36,132 bases of DNA, taken from assembly GCA_026992355.1 (NCBI GenBank), contig JALXAE010000210.1:11870-48001 (forward strand), given 5' to 3'. This document shows positions 15,009 through 25,574 of the stretch, piece by piece. How positions within the stretch are numbered: position 1 is the first letter of the stretch; each line of letters begins with the position of its first letter. The translations under genes were made by a program, and so were the position numbers. Under the pieces are notes generated by a model. The model made no database searches. It saw nothing but the letters and a program-made list of their open reading frames with translations, and had not been told where the DNA came from. The stretch comes from Syntrophobacterales bacterium. Its GTDB lineage: Bacteria; Desulfobacterota; Syntrophobacteria; Syntrophobacterales; Thermodesulforhabdaceae.

Positions 15009-16376
15009 ATGGATCCTAAGGTATTTCGGGAGTACGATATTCGTGGTATCGTGGGTGAACAGATTCTTGATGATGATGTGGTTCTTCTGGGAAAGGCTTA
15101 TGGAACTTACATGTTCAATCAGGGGAAGAGTAAAATCGTTGTTGGTCGTGATTGTCGTTTAAGTTCCGATAGGTTTAGAGATCTACTTATGGAAGGGCTT
15201 TTGTCTTCGGGAATGGACGTTGTAGATCTGGGAATTTGCCCTACGCCAGTTTTTTATTTTGCCATTCGCCACCTTAACAGAGAAGGCGGTGTAATGATTA
15301 CCGCCAGTCACAATCCTCCTGAATATAATGGTTTTAAAATATGTAATGGCTTCGATACCATTTCAGGACCAGAGATTCAGAAGTTGCGCAAAATTATGGA
15401 GGAAGGGAATTTTTGTTCAGGTGATGGAAGGGAGTCTTCCTATGATGTGATAACACCTTACACCGAATTCATTCTTGGTAATATAAAAATGTCCCGTAAA
15501 CTTAGGGTTGGACTTGATGCTGGAAATGCAACTGGAGGGCCGATAGCTTTACCCCTATTACAAAAGCTTGGTTGTGAAGTTTATCCCCTTTACTGTGAAA
15601 TGGATGGAACCTTCCCTAATCATGAACCTGATCCGACTGTTCTGGATAATCTGAGGGATTTGATCGAGCTGGTTAAAAAGGAAAAACTTGATGTGGGGAT
15701 AGCGTACGATGGGGATTGTGACCGCTTGGGTGTAGTGGATCATAACGGAGAAATCGTATATGGCGACAAATTAATGATTATATTTGCCCGGGAAATTTTG
15801 AGCAGAAAACCTGGAGCCGTTTTTATTTCTGAGGTGAAGTGTTCAAAAACCCTTTACGATGATATTGAAAAACATGGCGGCCGAGCGATCATGTGGAAAA
15901 CGGGGCATTCTCTCATAAAGGCTAAAATGAAAGAGGTAAATGCTGATCTCGCTGGTGAAATGAGTGGACACATGTTTTTCAAGGATAGGTATTTCGGCTT
16001 TGATGATGGAATTTATGCGTCATGCAGGTTGCTGGAAATACTTTCGAATACCGGCAAGACAATACCGGAACTTCTGGAGGGGGTGCCGAAAACCTACACA
16101 ACGCCAGAAATTCGTGTTGATTGTCCTGATGAAATAAAGTTCGACGTTGTTGAAAAGGCTAAAGAAATTTTTAAGAAGAAGGGATTGGATATAATTGATG
16201 TAGATGGTGCTAGAATAGTGTTCCCTGATGGTTGGGGTCTTGTTCGAGCTTCCAATACCCAACCGGTTCTGGTTTTGAGATACGAAGCAGATACGCCTGA
16301 ACGATTGGAAGAAATCAGATCAATTGTGGAAGAGACCATAGAAGAGGCCAAAAAACAATTGAGTTCAGGTAAATAG
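15009..16376 (+). CDS. algC: Phosphomannomutase/phosphoglucomutase
   Basis: An alpha-D-phosphohexomutase of 455 residues that interconverts the 6- and 1-phosphates of mannose or glucose. The phosphoserine loop TASHNPPEYNGFKI lies near residue 96, the metal-binding loop DGDCDRLGV near 240, the sugar-binding GEMSGHMFF near 318 and the phosphate-binding RASNTQPVLVLRYEA near the C-terminus. GEMSGH is typical of dual-specificity PMM/PGM enzymes of the AlgC type. It can feed both GDP-mannose synthesis (gene at 10855) and dTDP-glucose synthesis (13635) in the same run. AGGAGGTGG lies 6 bp before the ATG. Confidence 0.92.
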   Translation: MDPKVFREYDIRGIVGEQILDDDVVLLGKAYGTYMFNQGKSKIVVGRDCRLSSDRFRDLLMEGLLSSGMDVVDLGICPTPVFYFAIRHLNREGGVMITASHNPPEYNGFKICNGFDTISGPEIQKLRKIMEEGNFCSGDGRESSYDVITPYTEFILGNIKMSRKLRVGLDAGNATGGPIALPLLQKLGCEVYPLYCEMDGTFPNHEPDPTVLDNLRDLIELVKKEKLDVGIAYDGDCDRLGVVDHNGEIVYGDKLMIIFAREILSRKPGAVFISEVKCSKTLYDDIEKHGGRAIMWKTGHSLIKAKMKEVNADLAGEMSGHMFFKDRYFGFDDGIYASCRLLEILSNTGKTIPELLEGVPKTYTTPEIRVDCPDEIKFDVVEKAKEIFKKKGLDIIDVDGARIVFPDGWGLVRASNTQPVLVLRYEADTPERLEEIRSIVEETIEEAKKQLSSGK

Positions 16377-16641
16377 TCCGTTGTTTAAAACATGGAGTTA
16401 TTGGGTATCGTAATTTTGGGATTAATGTTTTTGCCTTTGGGATGTAGTTATTAAGGTAGTATGCCCTTTGATGGCTGGATGAAAAGATAGTGTGCAGGAA
16501 CAAGATTTATTCTTGATAGGGTACATTCCTCATTGTCGGTTTGCCTGCCCGTGTTTCATCCAGTAAATTCGGTTATTTATGTGCATTTGCTTTTAGATCA
16601 TGGAGCATATATTTTGTGAATTAAAAAACTGGAGGTCTGGT
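16377..16641. other. Intergenic stretch with nested inverted repeats and a 20-codon lipobox ORF
   Basis: CTGGATGAAA (16475-16484) and TTTCATCCAG (16554-16563) are a perfect 10-bp inverted repeat enclosing GCAGG/CCTGC (16494-16498/16544-16548) and a CAAGA-TTTAT-TCTTG hairpin (16501-16515). This could fold into one structured RNA of about 90 nt. A 20-codon ORF at 16392-16454 encodes a lipoprotein-signal-like peptide ending PLGCSY, but it lacks a visible ribosome-binding site. Confidence 0.35.
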
Positions 16642-17463
16642 ATGTTACGGAAAATAGTTGTTGCAATCTTCATCGTTGGATTTTTCGTGTGTTTGCCGGA
16701 AGCGAGTGCGGATGTATTAGGCCATGATATCTATGGTAGGGAAGTGATACTCCATGATGATGGTACTTGGGAATATACGAATAAATCGCTAGATAGCGAA
16801 TGTCGAAAGTATGCTGAGCGCGCAGTTGCCCAGAACCGTACCAATTTAAAGCTACACTGTGGATATACTGGTCCTCGGTGGCACAGTAACTTCAATACTC
16901 ATTACCAGTGGTGTATGCAGGCTAGCCCACAGGCAAGGCTTCATGAAACCAGGGCGCGATCTGAACAACTCGCCGCTTGTTCGCGCAATGTAAATAGCAA
17001 TAAAAGCCGTGAATGTCGAGAGTACGCTAATCGTGCGGTTGCCCAAAACCGTACTAATTTAAAGCTGCATTGTGGGTATACTGGTCCTCGGTGGCACAGT
17101 GACTTCAATACTCATTACCAGTGGTGTATGCAGGCTAGTGCACAGCAAAGGCAGTATGAGACTCGGATGCGATCTGAGCAACTTGCTGCTTGTTCAAACA
17201 AGGGAGGGCCTCCGCAGCGCACTACCACTTATGAAATGAATATTGACCGCATGGGAATGGACTATAAAAATTTTGATTTGCCCGTGGCCGATTATAGATT
17301 ATGTGCAAGAGCCTGCCTAGACGAGGCGAAGTGTAAGGCCTGGACATACGTAAAGCCCAACACAATTCAAGGTCCAAAACCACGTTGTTGGCTCAAATAT
17401 TCTGTTCCATCCAAAGTGAAAAGATCCTGTTGTATATCTGGTGTAATCAAAATTCGTAGGTAG
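16642..17463 (+). CDS. Secreted protein with two tandem Cys-rich repeats and a PAN/Apple-like domain
   Basis: The start is ATG 16642, which follows GGAGGT and opens a clear signal peptide ([23 protein letters not shown]). The track's upstream start is rejected. A short [17 protein letters not shown] motif, common in exported proteins, follows. Two 62-residue repeats come next, each with [19 protein letters not shown] and RSEQLAAC and four Cys, likely two disulfides per unit. The C-terminal ~75 residues look like a PAN_4/Apple domain ([38 protein letters not shown]...CCISGV), a fold that binds carbohydrate or protein outside the cell. The protein has 273 residues and is expected in the periplasm or at the surface. 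It sits between the nucleotide-sugar genes and queA with large gaps, so it is probably its own transcript. Function is unknown; glycan binding is an inference. Confidence 0.82.
   Translation: MLRKIVVAIFIVGFFVCLPEASADVLGHDIYGREVILHDDGTWEYTNKSLDSECRKYAERAVAQNRTNLKLHCGYTGPRWHSNFNTHYQWCMQASPQARLHETRARSEQLAACSRNVNSNKSRECREYANRAVAQNRTNLKLHCGYTGPRWHSDFNTHYQWCMQASAQQRQYETRMRSEQLAACSNKGGPPQRTTTYEMNIDRMGMDYKNFDLPVADYRLCARACLDEAKCKAWTYVKPNTIQGPKPRCWLKYSVPSKVKRSCCISGVIKIRR
16798..17196 (+). repeat. Tandem 186-bp coding repeat (two copies)
   Basis: Copy 1 is 16798-16983 and copy 2 is 17011-17196, separated by 27 bp. They differ at about 28 of 186 positions by eye, including many third-codon changes, so the duplication is neither very recent nor ancient. 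The centre of each copy, encoding GYTGPRWHS and [12 protein letters not shown], is nearly identical. Confidence 0.9.
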
Positions 17464-17827
17464 ATAAATGGCTAAAATATTATTTTAGGCTTCTGTATAT
17501 TGGGGCTTCGTTTTTAATCGTCTTCTAGCTGCAGAGAAGTTTGTTGTTGAAGACGATCTAAAATTGATGAAAGTGTACTGGGCAAAATTTTAATGCCTAT
17601 AGGTGATATGGCTTTTGCTAACAGTTGAGGAGCGTCTTTAGCCTGTGTGTGATAAACATTTTGAGTTCCTATCAGGAGAGTGTGTAAATTCTTGATTAAG
17701 TCAGTATTTGATTTTATCCTTTAGAAAGTTGTCCTTTATTGAATACTCATATATTCCAATCTATCGCATTTTTAATTTTTTGTGTTAAAATCTGGCCTTG
17801 CAAAATTATGTTGTTTGGAACCTATAA
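17464..17827. other. 364-bp intergenic stretch upstream of queA
   Basis: No gene is supported here. ATCGTCTTC (17517-17525) and GAAGACGAT (17549-17557) form a perfect 9-bp stem with a 23-nt loop, flanked by TTTTA and TAAAA that extend pairing across a one-base bulge. Without a T-tract it is an uncertain terminator for the secreted-protein gene. The queA promoter must lie in the AT-rich last 100 bp, but I cannot fix its boxes. The leader does not resemble a preQ1 riboswitch. Confidence 0.5.
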
Positions 17828-20498
<2,671 letters not shown>

Positions 20499-20520
20499 TG
20501 CAATAGATTGGGGAGATAAC

Positions 20521-22170
20521 ATGGAATTTCAATTTGATTTTTTAGTTATAGGTAGTGGTATAGCTGGGTTGTCTTTTGCCTTAAAGGCTTCTAGCGTGGG
20601 AACGGTGGCAATTGTTACCAAGAAAGACAAGTTGGAAACTTCCACTAACTATGCTCAAGGTGGAATAGCTTCTGCCATTGGAAAGGATGATTCTTTTGAA
20701 AATCACATAAACGATACCCTTGCTGCTGGTGATGGGCTTTGCAAGAAAGAAATCGTGGAAATGGTTGTGAGATCTGCTCCTGAAAGATTACTGGAACTTG
20801 TTGAATGGGGGGTGGAATTTAACAGGCGTGGTGATGGACCTCTGGATTTTGATTTAGGTAGAGAAGGGGGGCATAGTAAAAACAGGATAGTTCACGCTAA
20901 AGACATGACAGGACGAGCTATTGAATCTGCTTTGATTAGTGCTGCCGAGAAAAATCCTAGAATTCGCATATTTGAAAATCACTTTGCTTTAGATTTATTG
21001 ATAGAGTATGAGGGTACCAAAGTAGGAAGCTATGTCACAAGTCAAAAAAAAGTGTGTAAGGGTGCCTTGATTTTTGAGAAGGAAACGGCTGAAGTTCATT
21101 CATTTTTTGCACATGCAACTGTACTTTGTACAGGTGGAGCAGGAAAGGTTTATCTTTATACCAGCAATCCTGATGTTGCCACAGGTGACGGTCTTGCAAT
21201 GGCTTTTAGAGCTGGAGCAAAGTTAGCGAATCTGGAGTTTGTTCAGTTTCATCCGACTTGTTTGTTCCATCCAAAAGCAAAGAATTTTCTTATTTCAGAG
21301 GCTGTGAGGGGTGAAGGTGGCAAGTTGGTTGATAGCAAAGGACGTCCGTTCATGCACAAGTATCACCCTTTAGGAGATCTTGCCTGTAGAGATGTTGTGG
21401 CCAGGGCAATAGATACGGAAATGAAGAATTCAGGAGATGATTGTGTTTTTCTTGATATTACTCACAAAAGCAGGTCTTTTTTGCAGGAGCGTTTTCCTCA
21501 TATTTATGAAAAATGTTTGTCTTTAGGTATAGACATGGCAAAGGATCCAATCCCTGTTGTTCCTGCCGCTCACTATATGTGTGGAGGAATTTTAACTGAC
21601 AAATGGGCCAGATCTTCTATTGATAATTTGTATGCCATAGGTGAATGTGCATGTACTGGTCTTCATGGTGCTAATAGACTTGCTAGCAATTCGCTTCTTG
21701 AAGCTGTTGTATTTTCTCATCAAGCTTATTTAGATGTGAAAAGAAACATTGAATCTTGGCGTAAAGATAGTTTCCCGGAGGTTCCTTTGTCTGCTACACC
21801 TTATTATAGAAGTTCGACACAAAAAGAGCAGAGTGAAATGGTGTTTATTGCTCATAACTGGGATGTTATAAGAAAAATAATGTGGAATTATGTTGGAATA
21901 GTAAGGCGCGATAAGCGGCTGTCCCTTGCCAAAAATCATCTTGTTCAAATCAGACAGGAAATAAACGAGCACATGCCTAATATTCCTCTGAATACTGATG
22001 CCATGGAATTAAAGAACCTTGCCATAGTGGCAGATCTTATTATCAGATGTGCCATAGCGAGAAAAGAAAGCCGAGGTTTACACTATAATGTTGATCATCC
22101 TAAAAGGGATGACGAACATTGGAAGCATAATACAATATTGTCCTTGGATAATGAATGGGAGTTTAAGTGA
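20521..22170 (+). CDS. nadB: L-aspartate oxidase
   Basis: NadB oxidises L-aspartate to iminoaspartate, the first step of NAD synthesis; NadA is not in the window. In anaerobes fumarate can replace oxygen as electron acceptor. The 549-residue flavoprotein shows the FAD motif VIGSGIAGLSFAL near residue 9, STNYAQGGIASAIG near 41, GREGGHSKNRIVHAKDMTGR near 118, and the flavin-binding GLHGANRLASNSLLEAVVFSHQA near 380. The track start inside rlmH is rejected because GGGGAGA precedes ATG 20521 and MEFQFDFLVIGSG is the natural N-terminus. The stop overlaps the ftsQ GTG by 4 bp, unusual company for a division gene. Confidence 0.95.
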   Translation: MEFQFDFLVIGSGIAGLSFALKASSVGTVAIVTKKDKLETSTNYAQGGIASAIGKDDSFENHINDTLAAGDGLCKKEIVEMVVRSAPERLLELVEWGVEFNRRGDGPLDFDLGREGGHSKNRIVHAKDMTGRAIESALISAAEKNPRIRIFENHFALDLLIEYEGTKVGSYVTSQKKVCKGALIFEKETAEVHSFFAHATVLCTGGAGKVYLYTSNPDVATGDGLAMAFRAGAKLANLEFVQFHPTCLFHPKAKNFLISEAVRGEGGKLVDSKGRPFMHKYHPLGDLACRDVVARAIDTEMKNSGDDCVFLDITHKSRSFLQERFPHIYEKCLSLGIDMAKDPIPVVPAAHYMCGGILTDKWARSSIDNLYAIGECACTGLHGANRLASNSLLEAVVFSHQAYLDVKRNIESWRKDSFPEVPLSATPYYRSSTQKEQSEMVFIAHNWDVIRKIMWNYVGIVRRDKRLSLAKNHLVQIRQEINEHMPNIPLNTDAMELKNLAIVADLIIRCAIARKESRGLHYNVDHPKRDDEHWKHNTILSLDNEWEFK

Positions 22171-22946
22171 TCTTTTCTGGCTGGAAAAGGTTTATTGTTG
22201 TTTTAGCTGGAGTATTTTTCTTCCTTTTTGTGAATGCTCTAATTTGCGTTTTTATTTATAATCAATTGTTACATTCTCCGTTTTGGGCCATACGAAATAT
22301 TTATATCAACGGAAACAAGGTTCTTAGTGATAAACAAATATTAGATGCAGCTCAAATACCCAAAGGTACAGTCATCTGGGCTTTTAAATTGGCAGATATT
22401 CAAGAAAGATTAGAAAAATTGGCATGGGTGGAAAGGGCTAGAATAAGATGGAATTTTCCTGACAGTTTATATATTGAAATATTTGAAAAAATCCCTTTTA
22501 TAGTGGTATGTTCAGAAGATGAATGCTATTATGTTGACAAATATGGGGTTTTATTTGAACGATGTGGTAGCTGTGGATATTCTCGCTTTAAATTGATAGT
22601 TGAAAATATAAAATCTGTTACAGAAAATGCTGCTTCTGTAGTCATTTTGCGTAGTGGTTTTAAAGATGATATCGTGAAGCTGTTGAAAGCCGTGGCTGAG
22701 ATTGACGGTATATATGCTACGAAATCCACCAGAAAAATAGAATATAACAGGAAAGAGGGGTTTTCGATTCATATTGATTCATTCAGGGTCATTTTGGGTG
22801 AAAATGATTTTGACTTGAAGTTGCGTTTGCTTACAAAAATTTCTGAAATTCTTGAAAAATTGAAAAAAATAGTTGACTTTGACACTATAGATTTGAGGTA
22901 TAGACATTACGTGTTGGTTAAACAAGGTTTTTCCGGGAAGGAATAG
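22167..22946 (+). CDS. ftsQ: Cell division protein FtsQ/DivIB
   Basis: A bitopic divisome protein of 259 residues. A short cytoplasmic start is followed by one membrane helix (about residues 10-31, VVLAGVFFFLFVNALICVFIY), then a POTRA domain (NIYINGNKVLSDKQILDAAQIPKGTVIWAFKLADIQERLEKLAWVERARIRWNFPDSLYIEIFEK). The beta domain follows with the familiar YYVDKYGVLFE. FtsQ links FtsB/FtsL to the early ring. It starts at GTG in a 4-bp overlap with nadB and ends 2 bp before ftsA. In many proteobacteria murC, murB and ddl precede ftsQ, whereas here nadB does. Confidence 0.92.
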   Translation: MIFSGWKRFIVVLAGVFFFLFVNALICVFIYNQLLHSPFWAIRNIYINGNKVLSDKQILDAAQIPKGTVIWAFKLADIQERLEKLAWVERARIRWNFPDSLYIEIFEKIPFIVVCSEDECYYVDKYGVLFERCGSCGYSRFKLIVENIKSVTENAASVVILRSGFKDDIVKLLKAVAEIDGIYATKSTRKIEYNRKEGFSIHIDSFRVILGENDFDLKLRLLTKISEILEKLKKIVDFDTIDLRYRHYVLVKQGFSGKE

Positions 22947-22948
22947 TA

Positions 22949-24193
22949 ATGGCTAAAAGCCAGGATATAATTGTTGGGTTGGATCTGGGAACCACTAAAG
23001 TTTGTGCTATTGTTGGCGAAGTAACTTCCGAAGGAGTGAATGTCATTGGGGTAGGTTCTGCTCCATCTCTTGGAGTTAGGGGAGGGGTGGTTGTAAACAT
23101 TGATAAAACCGTGCAGGCTATCAGAAGAGCAATAGAAGACGCCCAATTTATGGCCGGGTGCGAAATAGAAAGTGTTCACGTCGGAGTTGCTGGTACTCAT
23201 GTAAAAAGCGAGAATAGCACAGGTGTTGTTGCCATCAAGAATCAGGAAGTTACGGAAGTTGATATAGAAAGAGTTATGGATGCTGCCCAGGCTGTTGCTC
23301 TGCCTCATGACAGGGAAATTTTACATGTTATTCCTCAGGAATTTATAGTAGACGACCAGAGAGGAATTTTTGATCCTCTTGGTATGAGTGGTGTACGTCT
23401 GGAAGTTAAGGTACATATTATAACTGCTGCTTCGACTGCTATCAGGAATATTCAAAAGTGTTGTGAAAAAGCGGGTTTATTTGTTGAGAGCTTTTCTCTT
23501 GAGTCCCTTGCTTCTAGTAAAGCGGTGTTATATCCGGATGAGCGGCAACTGGGTGTAGCTGTAATAGACATGGGAGGGGGTACCACAGATATAGCTATTT
23601 ATCATAGAGGTTCTGTCAGATACACTGCTGTTATTGGATTGGGAGGTAACAATATTACTAACGATATTTCTGTAGGGCTGAGAACTTCACTGGAAGAAGC
23701 TGAAAAGATTAAGAAATCTTATGGAAATGCCCTGGCTGATGCAATTGACAGAAATCAGGATATTAAGATCACTTCCGTAGGGGGTCACAAACCTAGAATA
23801 GTTGATCCTTATGTACTGGGGCAAATAATTGAGGCTCGAGTTGATGAGATTTTAACGATTGCTGAATGGGAACTTAACAGGTCTGGTTACGGGGACTACT
23901 TGCACGCGGGTGTAGTTTTAACTGGTGGTGTTGCCTTGCTTCCCGGTATAAAGGAATTGGCTGAAATGGTCTTTGATTTGCCTGTGAGGATAGGAATTCC
24001 TTATACTTTTGGTGGCTTGAAGGATGCTATTCGAAATCCCATGTTTTCTACTGCTGCTGGTCTTATCCTTGCCGGTGTAGATGAGGAAAGCGGGGATTTA
24101 GGGTTGAGAGGATGGAGGAGTAATGAATCTGGTTTGTTTAGTTGGTTTAGTAGCGCCTGGAAGAAAATAAAGGAGTGGCTCGGAGAATTCTAA
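22949..24193 (+). CDS. ftsA: Cell division protein FtsA
   Basis: An actin-like ATPase that tethers FtsZ polymers to the inner membrane. The phosphate-1 motif GLDLGTTKVCAIVGE is near residue 10, the phosphate-2 motif VIDMGGGTTDIAIY near 208, and the adenosine motif LTGGVALLPGIKEL near 321. The 414-residue length is typical. The C-terminus ends in a short amphipathic helix rich in Trp and Lys (LFSWFSSAWKKIKEWLGEF), the expected membrane-targeting sequence. GGAAGGAA precedes the ATG. It sits between ftsQ and ftsZ in the classical order. Confidence 0.96.
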   Translation: MAKSQDIIVGLDLGTTKVCAIVGEVTSEGVNVIGVGSAPSLGVRGGVVVNIDKTVQAIRRAIEDAQFMAGCEIESVHVGVAGTHVKSENSTGVVAIKNQEVTEVDIERVMDAAQAVALPHDREILHVIPQEFIVDDQRGIFDPLGMSGVRLEVKVHIITAASTAIRNIQKCCEKAGLFVESFSLESLASSKAVLYPDERQLGVAVIDMGGGTTDIAIYHRGSVRYTAVIGLGGNNITNDISVGLRTSLEEAEKIKKSYGNALADAIDRNQDIKITSVGGHKPRIVDPYVLGQIIEARVDEILTIAEWELNRSGYGDYLHAGVVLTGGVALLPGIKELAEMVFDLPVRIGIPYTFGGLKDAIRNPMFSTAAGLILAGVDEESGDLGLRGWRSNESGLFSWFSSAWKKIKEWLGEF

Positions 24194-24229
24194 AAGCGCA
24201 AATCAAAAAAGAAAGTAAGGAGCGTTCTA

Positions 24230-25546
24230 ATGGAAAATAAAAAGGTAAGCAAATCGAAATATCTCGATAGAGCTTACGAAGATTATTCTGGGGAAGACTT
24301 TTTTGATGAAGATTTTGTGGAACCTCAGGCAAAAATAAAGGTTTTAGGTATTGGCGGTGCAGGAAATAATGCAATAAACAATATGATCGAGTCTGGTTTG
24401 GACGGAGTGGAATTTATAGCTGCAAATACTGATTTTCAGGCCCTTAGAAGATGCATAGCTCCGATCAGAATTCAGCTTGGTAAGGCAACAACCAGGGGTT
24501 TAGGTGCCGGAGGAAATCCAGAGTTGGGGGCTAAGGCCACGGAGGAGGATGTTGATAGGATAAAGGAGATTGTGGACGGTAGTGATATGGTGTTTATTAC
24601 CGCTGGGTTAGGTGGTGGTACTGGAACAGGCGGTGCTCCGATTGTTGCTCGCATCTGTAAGGAACTTGGGGCTTTAACTGTTGCAGTTGTAACCAAACCT
24701 TTCTCCTTTGAAGGACGCATAAGAATGCGCAATGCTGAGGAAGGTTTGTCGAGACTTGAAGAAGTTGTTGACACCATAATCACCATACCTAACGATAGGT
24801 TAACAACTTTGTCTGATAAGCGAGCTACTTTTCTGGAAATGTTAAAGAAGGCAGATGACGTACTCTATTATGCGGTTAAGGGTATTTCTGATCTTATTGT
24901 GAATCCGGGGTACATCAATCTTGATTTTGCAGATGTTAGGTCTGTTATGAGTGAGATGGGATTGGCACTTATGGGTACAGGTATTGGACGAGGCGAAAAC
25001 AGGGCTTCTGATGCTGCTCATCAGGCGATTTCAAGCCCGTTATTAGAGGACGTGTCTATACATGGTGCAAAAGCCATATTGGTCAATGTTACCGCCGGTC
25101 CTGATCTTACTATGCATGAATTCGAGGAGGTATCTACAATTATTAGCAGCGAAGTTGATGATGATGCAAATATATATCTTGGGATGGCTATAGACAATAG
25201 TATAGGCGAGGAATTGAGAGTCACAGTGATTGCCACGGGGATTGGGTCGACTACCAGAAATAAAAAAGAAATTAAGCGTGATTCTCAGAATGTAGTTAGA
25301 GTCCGTCCTCGGCACATTCATGGACCTGAAGAAAATAGAATCCCGGAGCCTGACTATGATTACTTAGAAATACCCACTATAGAAAGACAGCCTTCGGCTA
25401 GGGTTCGACGAAGAGCCAAGGAAGAAGATGTTGATAGTGCAGGGGAACAGCAAAGAAAGCGTTCAATCTTCAAGAAGATTAGGAGAGCTATTACTGAGGA
25501 AGAGGATCTGAGTATTCCGACTTTTATCAGGCGGCAGGTGGATTGA
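24230..25546 (+). CDS. ftsZ: Cell division protein FtsZ
   Basis: A tubulin-like GTPase forming the Z ring, 438 residues. GTP-binding segments are GGAGNNAINNMI, the tubulin signature GGGTGTGGAPIVA and the T7 synergy region (NLDFADVRSVM). After a variable charged linker the protein ends in the conserved peptide SIPTFIRRQ, which binds FtsA and other partners. The globular domain starts near residue 35 (IKVLGIGGAG), so there is an acidic N-terminal extension about 20 residues longer than in E. coli (ENKKVSKSKYLDRAYEDYSG...). AAGGAG lies before the ATG. It is followed within 28 bp by the fusion glycosyltransferase. Confidence 0.97.
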   Translation: MENKKVSKSKYLDRAYEDYSGEDFFDEDFVEPQAKIKVLGIGGAGNNAINNMIESGLDGVEFIAANTDFQALRRCIAPIRIQLGKATTRGLGAGGNPELGAKATEEDVDRIKEIVDGSDMVFITAGLGGGTGTGGAPIVARICKELGALTVAVVTKPFSFEGRIRMRNAEEGLSRLEEVVDTIITIPNDRLTTLSDKRATFLEMLKKADDVLYYAVKGISDLIVNPGYINLDFADVRSVMSEMGLALMGTGIGRGENRASDAAHQAISSPLLEDVSIHGAKAILVNVTAGPDLTMHEFEEVSTIISSEVDDDANIYLGMAIDNSIGEELRVTVIATGIGSTTRNKKEIKRDSQNVVRVRPRHIHGPEENRIPEPDYDYLEIPTIERQPSARVRRRAKEEDVDSAGEQQRKRSIFKKIRRAITEEEDLSIPTFIRRQVD

Positions 25547-25574
25547 GTGTTGCTTGTGAAATGGAGCTGTCCAG

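Noticed and set aside
14974-15162. 62-residue plus-strand ORF at the start of the phosphohexomutase gene
   Set aside because: It is an alternative-frame shadow of algC.
17760-17827. preQ1 riboswitch ahead of queA
   Set aside because: No preQ1 aptamer-like C-rich loop and A-rich tail could be found.
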